DNA of 64,000 bases, from the NCBI RefSeq assembly GCF_026210795.1, contig NC_089433.1, forward strand, positions 1,761,001 to 1,825,000, read 5' to 3'. How positions within the stretch are numbered: position 1 is the stretch's first letter; every line of letters begins with the position of its first letter. Shown piece after piece: positions 58,562-64,000 of the stretch. The notes beneath the pieces were generated by a model. It had not been told where the DNA came from. It did not search any database and was given only the letters and a program-made list of their open reading frames with translations. The position numbers and the translations under genes are program-made. This DNA comes from Rhizophagus irregularis (Eukaryota > Glomeromycota > Glomeromycetes > Glomerales > Glomeraceae).

Positions 58562-61500
58562 ACACCAATTTATATCGGGTGTATCACAGGGATTTCACCC
58601 CCCTAATATTGCGATACCTAAATTTAATAATCCTAATAATCTCTCTTCTCCTTTTTCCCCCTTGTTAATTTTGGACAAATCAATGTCAATGGTTTATGTT
58701 CTCCTGTTCGACAACTGCATTTGTTAAATTATTTTCTCCATTTCTCCTTTGGCGTTTTATCTTTAAATGATACTCGCCTTACTTCTTCTGGTGCTAAATT
58801 CATTTATCATAATCAACATTCCCTATATAATTTTAAGTCCTATTGGGCTCCTTCTCCTTTTAATTCACGACCACATGATGGCGTTGGTCTTTTACTTCGC
58901 CATTCTTTACATAAACATGTTCAGAAGATCGATTCTTGGAATGGTCGTTTATTAAAACTAGATCTTTTTTTTCATCAAACAAAAATTTCTATTATTTCTG
59001 TCTATATTCCTCCTTATCATTCTATTCATTATAAAGAACGTAATGCTATTTTTGCTCAACTTAATTTATGGCTCGATAAAGCCTGTTCTAATAATTATCA
59101 TATAGTTATTCTTGGTGATTTTAATGCAGATGAAATTTCACATTCACATCTTCCTCAACATCATTTGAAAATTTTGCGATCACTTTCTTCTCAATATTTT
59201 ACGGATCATCAATCCCATATTTCTTTGATTTCCGGTTCTAGTCCTACCTTTTATCATCAAAATGGTGCTTCAAGGCTTGACTATATTTGGTCATCCCCTG
59301 GATTTCCTGCTCCCAGTCTTTTCTCTCAAGTTGAAACTTGCCCTAAGTTGAATGATAATCAATTTACCGATCACCGTGTACTTATAACGGCCTTTGATTT
59401 TAGCTCTTGTTTCGCTACTTTAGCTAAAGCTAGACTTAAACAGAAAAGCGAACAACGCACCATCTTTCTTTACAAAAATTTGAAAGAAGATACTTGGGAC
59501 AAATTTTCTAATGAAGTAAACTCACGTCTCGAGTTATATTTGACCACACACCACCCTTCGATATCTTCACTATCAGTTCTATCCTTAGACAAACTTTGGC
59601 ACGCTCTTAAACGTTCTATTCTTGGTGGTGCTATTGATTCTCTACCATTTCAACATGTATCCAATACCCATCACCATAAGTATCCTCCTGAACTTACGAT
59701 GCTTATTGCTATCAACAAATTCTTGGATAGATTATTGTTCAAATTGACCACTTCTCGGCCTAGTCGTCCTGCTCAAATTTCACAGATGATTAATTCTTTG
59801 TCTACACAATTAATTCTTCTCAAATCTCTTTTAAAAGATTATACTATACCTTTTTATAGTACAACACCACTTCCTGCCTTTGTCAAATTTTTGCGTTCAC
59901 AAAAGATTTGGTCTCAGCTTATCTTTCCACGCAATTTCATCAACATCGTGTAGATTCCATCGAATATTATACTGCTCTTAGAGATGAACATTTCTCTACA
60001 TCTCCGGACTCCTTTATTTCTTCAGCCCTATCAGTGGAATATCGTTCTATCGTTCTTAATAGAGTTTTGGTTGTCATTGACTCCAAACCCACATTACTTA
60101 CTGATCCTTCAGATATCAAACAAGCTGCCATTAAACACTTCCAATCGGTTGTTACTCCTCCTTTGATCCAATATTCTTCTATTGACGAATTTTCTTCACG
60201 TTGGCAAAGAGCATATACTCCTCTTTCTGATATTGATTCGTCATTATATGACTCGGTTTTGTCTCCTATTCTGGAAGATGAATGGAAGAGTACTCTCAAT
60301 TCTATGCCTAATAATAAAGCCTCTGGTCCTTTCAAGATCTCTTATGAGATGCTGAAACATTTAACTGGCGGAGCTTTTAATTTGTCTCTTATTTTAGCTA
60401 ATGCCTGCCTTAACCAAGGCGATATCCCTGCTGATTGGCGTGAAGCGCTTGTTTATCCCATCCCAAAGCCTCATGAATTTGATGCTCAATTAAAGAATAC
60501 GCGACCTATCACTTTATTGGAAACTGTACGGAAATGCGTGGTTAAAGTCGTTACAACTCGACTTTCAAAAATTCTAGCTGACAACCAAGTGCTTCAAGGT
60601 GATAATTTTGCTGGATTGCCAGGCGGTTTCACTGACATTTCTATTAAGATGCTTGATGCTATTATTCATCAACGACGTTTTGACAAAACTGATGACCAAG
60701 AATTATGGATTGTTTCTCAGACATCTCTAAGGCCTTTGACTCAATTGATTTAAACATGCTTAGACTGGCTTTAATTCGTCTGCATATACCGTCTTTATTG
60801 ATCAAATTTATTATTAACCTTTTTACAAGACGTAATAATAAAATTATTACACATCATGGTGATACTTCTGGATATAGAGTTAGAATTGGTATTGACCAAG
60901 GTGAAATCATTTCTCCATTATTATGGGTTATTTACTTGGATCCTTTGCTTACTACACTTAATCGAGAAGCTTGTGATCCCTTTATTTTGAAATCTTCTGC
61001 ATTATTGGATTATTTTCCCATTGAATATGAACAACATAATCTTCCTGTTTCGCATATTACATTTATGAATGATTCTACTTTAATTGCTTCATCTAAACGA
61101 GGAATTGAAGATCGCCTTTCCATTACTGCTGAATTTTATACTTTAAATAATACACAAGCAAATTCAGCAAAATATATCCTTCTTTCTTCTGAACAATTTT
61201 CTCAAACTATAGTGTTTGATCTTTCTCCCTCTCCTCTAATTTCATGTCCTACTCTTACTTTAAAAGCGTTAGCTTTATTCACCTCTTTCCGTTTTTTAGG
61301 TGTTTGGTTCTGTCTTTCGGCTTCTTCTCGTTTTGTTCATAACCAAACCACTTCCATGGTTAAAGACATGGTCGCTCTTCTCAGTCCCAAAAAACTTTTG
61401 GCATAACATATAGCTTATCTTTATAATGTTGTCCTACTTCCGAGGCTAGAATTTCGCCTACAAACCACATTATTTGCAGAATCTACCATTAATCGCATGG

Positions 61501-62366
61501 TTTCTCCAATGCTTTCCCTTATTCGACAGAAGGCTGGTCTTGTTTCAGTCACTCCTCTCTCTGCGCTTTTCACTTTGTTACCATTTTCAATCCAACAAGC
61601 ATTTGGTCGATTTCTTTCATTCCATGTGGCTTCATGGCAGAAAATTTTTTCTCACCCTTCATATAAACTTTTTGCCAATTATATGATTACTTATCTCCAA
61701 GGTTTTTTGGACTGTGATGCCTGTCCTTCTACTATTGACCTGGAACTATGGTCCCATACCTTTTCCTTGCGAACACATTCTTTGTTCAATTCTTTATTAT
61801 TCTCTTCTCGTTTAAATATCACGTGGTCTTTATTGTTCCGATCTCTGAGGAAAGATTTACGTCTGGTGATTCCACTCCGGTCTATTTTACCAAAAGATTT
61901 ATTTCCTTCCATGAAAAATGTTCGGAAAAATTTCTGCACTCGTTATCTCGCCCAATTGATTACACCGTATGGCTCTCGACTTCTCTCATGGAAAAATTTA
62001 CGTTTCCTTAAACGAGTATCAAAAAAGGATCTGTACCTGCTTGGTTTAATTATTTATTTAATCTTATTGTTATTCCTAATTCTATTTCTTTGTTTGTTTT
62101 ATCACAATTTAGAATTCCTATTTCTCATACTGTAGCTTCTATTTCTTTTATAGACATTAGTCGTAATTATTGTTTAACCCTCAATGGGCTATTTCTTTCA
62201 ATCGTAATACTAACTCTTTTCTTGTTGGCCGTGTAATCACTATTTATCCTGCTCCACGTAACAAAGCTCTTATCTCGCATTGGATTGCAACTTCGGTTGA
62301 TGATTTGTTTTCTGATTTCTCAGCATGCCAAGGATGTGCTTCTGCTATCCCGCGATCCTCTACCTC
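58554..62366 (+). pseudogene. LINE copy B ORF2, multiply broken, no RNase H
   Basis: ATG at 58554 overlaps the ORF1 stop as in copy A. One-base losses occur near 58660, 59907, 60721, 62025 and 62173, and CAA became TAA at 61404. The endonuclease block is readable (GDFNA, LDYIW, TDHRVL, 59110-59390). The RT active site reads FMND instead of FMDD (Asn codon 61068-61070), removing a metal-binding Asp. The sequence ends before RNase H. Dead copy. Confidence 0.87.
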
Positions 62367-62557
62367 TACATCAGGAAGTCACGGGAAAAATGTTTATTAC
62401 ATGTACATTTTTGTAGATCATGTATATTATAATATTCATTATTTTAAATTAACATGTAATATTTAACATTAATGAGCATCATCAATGAGATTTTTATCAT
62501 GATGTGCAGCATTAAATAATGATAATTCAATATTTATCAAATTTATAATTTTTTATA
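62367..62557. other. AT-rich flank after truncated LINE
   Basis: Begins abruptly after TCTACCTCTACATC. It contains several ATGTACAT/ACATGTAA near-palindromes and no gene. Confidence 0.4.
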
Positions 62558-62619
62558 TTAGTGCACTAGTCAAAATAGACCATGATCTACGATTAGACAT
62601 TGGTCAAATAGTGCACTAA
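62558..62619. repeat. Short inverted repeat
   Basis: TTAGTGCACTA at 62558-62568 and TAGTGCACTAA at 62609-62619 face each other, with GTCAAA/GGTCAAA just inside. Possibly a tiny MITE or foldback remnant. Confidence 0.55.
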
Positions 62620-62680
62620 TTAAAACGTCACGCGTTACGCATATTAAAAGTTTAAAAAAGGATCATCATCTTTTTTTAAA

Positions 62681-62815
62681 CTTTTCATTCTCTTTCATCC
62701 TTCCCCTATCATCCTTCCTTTCCCCCCTTCCCTTCCTTTATCTTCCTTTCCTTTCCCTTTGTCCCTCCCTCCCTTTCGTCCTTCCCTTCCCCCTTTTCTC
62801 ACGCCTCTTTTTCTT
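62681..62815 (+). repeat. Polypyrimidine tract
   Basis: About 135 bases almost entirely C and T on the plus strand (CCTTCC, CCCTCC runs) with only scattered purines, in a genome otherwise A/T dominated. Confidence 0.75.
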
Positions 62816-62824
62816 GGAAGTAAT

Positions 62825-62847
62825 GTAAGTTTCATTTCGAAACTTAC
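62825..62847. repeat. Hairpin GTAAGTTTC...GAAACTTAC
   Basis: Perfect 9-bp arms with a five-base loop, just before the first tandem-repeat family; its motif echoes the GAAACG...CGTTTC hairpins that follow. Confidence 0.6.
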
Positions 62848-62916
62848 ATATTTTTTTTTAATTTATTTTTTTTTTAATTTAAAAAACAACTTAACATTTC
62901 TTATTGTTATTTTTTT

Positions 62917-63235
62917 GTAGGACGCGCACTAGGAGGACGCCAGCTTGAATACTACGAAACCGGACTTTAGGTAGTGAGAAATGGGAAAGGGGAAGAGATT
63001 TTTGTTATTTTATTTTAAGAAACGAACTAACGTTTCTTTTTGTTATTCTTTTTTTGTAGGACGTGCACTAGGAAGACGCTGGCTTGAATACTACGAAACT
63101 GGACTTTAGGTAGTGATAAATGGGAAAGGGGGGAGATTTTTGTTGTTTTTAATTTAAGAAACGAACTAATGTTTCTTTCATTATTTTTTTTTTTATAGAA
63201 CAAGGACGCCGGCTTGAATACGAAACCAGACTTTA
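62917..63235 (+). repeat. Tandem repeat family 1 (three units, about 139 bp)
   Basis: Units start after T-rich TTTTTGTAG at 62917, 63056 and about 63196. They carry a core like GACGCCGGCTTGAATACTAC and GAAACCGGACTTTA, then a G-rich AAATGGGAAAGGGG, then a hairpin GAAACGAACTAACGTTTC. Cores sit between acceptor-like TAG and donor-like GGTA sequences, resembling repeated mini-exons. Confidence 0.65.
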
Positions 63236-64000
63236 AGGTAAAAAACTGGAAAGGGGGGATTGGAGGAAGGGGACTTGAACTAAGATTCGTAAGAATCTTG
63301 GTTTTATTTATTTTTTTTTATTATTTTAGAATAGTTACTAATAACCGTTCTTTTCTTTTTAGATTTCGGATGGACTTCCGATTTTTGGAAAAGGAGAAAC
63401 CAAGATTCGTAAGTACGTACGAATCTTGGTTTTTTATTTTTATTTTTTATTATTACGAACGGTTACTAATAACCATTTTTTTTTGTTTAGGTTCGGATGG
63501 GCTTCCGAATTCCAAAGAATGGAAGACTAAAGATTCGTAACGGTAAGTACAAATTTTTTTTTATTTTTTATTTTATGGAACGGTTTACTAACCGTTCCTT
63601 TCTTTTTTTTTATAGGTTTGGTGAGCTTCTGACGAACGGAAACCAAGATTCGTAAGAATCTTGGTATTTTTTTTTTATTTTATAGAACGGTTTACTAACC
63701 GTTCCTTTCTTTCTTTTATAGGTTCGGTGGGCTTCTGACAAACGGGGAACCAAGATTCGTACGAATCTTGGTTTTTATTTATTTTTTTTATTATTATGGA
63801 ACGGTTTACTAACCATTCCTTTTTTTATTTTTATAAGTTCGGTGTCTCAGAAGAATGGAAAAACCTAAAGATTCGTAAGTACTAGTACGAATCTTTTGGG
63901 TTTTTTTTATTTTTTTTAATATTACGAACAGTTACTAACCGTTTTTTTCTTTTATTTTTTTTTTATAGGATTGGGTGGTCTTCCGAAGAACGGAAAATAA
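63236..64000 (+). repeat. Tandem repeat family 2 (six or more units, about 115 bp, two hairpins each)
   Basis: Each unit has a hairpin of the AAGATTCGT/ACGAATCTT type (63282, 63402, 63530, 63646, 63752, 63868) and most have a second, GAACGGTTTACTAACCGTTC. T-rich spacers ending in TATAG precede a core such as GTTCGGTGGGCTTC. Steps are 106-128 bp. The array runs off the right edge. A 108-codon frame at 63214-63540 crosses the units and looks like a by-product, not a gene. Confidence 0.75.

Larger units (their letters stand above)
55912..62366 (+). mobile_element. LINE copy B, decayed and 3' truncated
   Basis: Begins within a few bases of the end of copy A in the same orientation, with the same ATAATCACCAAATAAG and GAGGATCATCGC start. 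Similarity to copy A stops at about 62366, after the segment equivalent to 53995 in A. RNase H, zinc knuckle and 3' UTR are therefore missing. Loss of the 3' end is opposite to the usual 5' truncation and points to later deletion or rearrangement. Confidence 0.85.

Noticed and set aside
63214-63540. 108-codon ORF over the tandem repeats
   Set aside because: It simply reads across satellite units and T-tracts; no independent coding evidence.

Overview
The window looks like AT-rich nuclear DNA from a filamentous fungus, most likely an arbuscular mycorrhizal (Glomeromycotina, Rhizophagus-like) genome. The supports are very low GC, genes cut by many short GT-AG introns, a tandem cytochrome P450 family with the fungal heme motif, a relic of a SAM-domain/coiled-coil family I associate with these fungi, and many non-LTR and MITE-type repeats. 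The species assignment is inference; no rRNA, tRNA or other marker gene was found.

Region 1 (1-25.6 kb) is a head-to-tail array of six P450 genes on the minus strand (1-1768 partial, 3281-5615, 7619-9945, 14789-17106, 20122-22634, 23286-25623). The gene at 3281-5615 reads as 12 exons and 493 residues; the others keep the same layout. Three relics lie among them: two truncated minus-strand pieces (6893-7330, 11036-11430) and one decayed plus-strand copy (12152-13550). Flanking DNA was duplicated with the genes: a short repeat sits just upstream of most start codons, and a shared 3' flank follows several stops. The copy at 20122-22634 has Gln where the ERR-triad Arg should be.

Region 2 (25.6-31.5 kb) is accessory DNA: weak ORFs, a 430-bp hAT-type MITE with a clear 8-bp target duplication (28374-28803), and a possible decayed multi-exon gene (29.2-31.1 kb). 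Region 3 (31.5-37.7 kb) is an extremely AT-rich gene desert with two 172-bp MITEs in opposite orientation.

Region 4 (37.7-43 kb) holds the two best non-P450 host genes. One is a small secreted Cys-rich protein with Lys-Arg (Kex2-type) sites (37767-38084, minus). The other is a three-exon, roughly seven-helix membrane protein (41551-42921, minus). Between them lie a SAM/coiled-coil family relic and a hAT transposase fragment.

Region 5 (43-48 kb) is repeats: a 907-bp Tc1/mariner-like non-autonomous element and a tandem array of 147-191-bp units. Region 6 (47.9-62.4 kb) is two related LINE retrotransposons head to tail. The first is nearly full length (RRM-type ORF1; ORF2 with APE endonuclease, reverse transcriptase, RNase H and zinc knuckle). 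The second is decayed, carries a 363-bp foldback insertion and lacks its 3' end. Region 7 (62.4-64 kb) has a polypyrimidine tract and two successive tandem-repeat families whose units form hairpins and look like short exons between T-rich introns.
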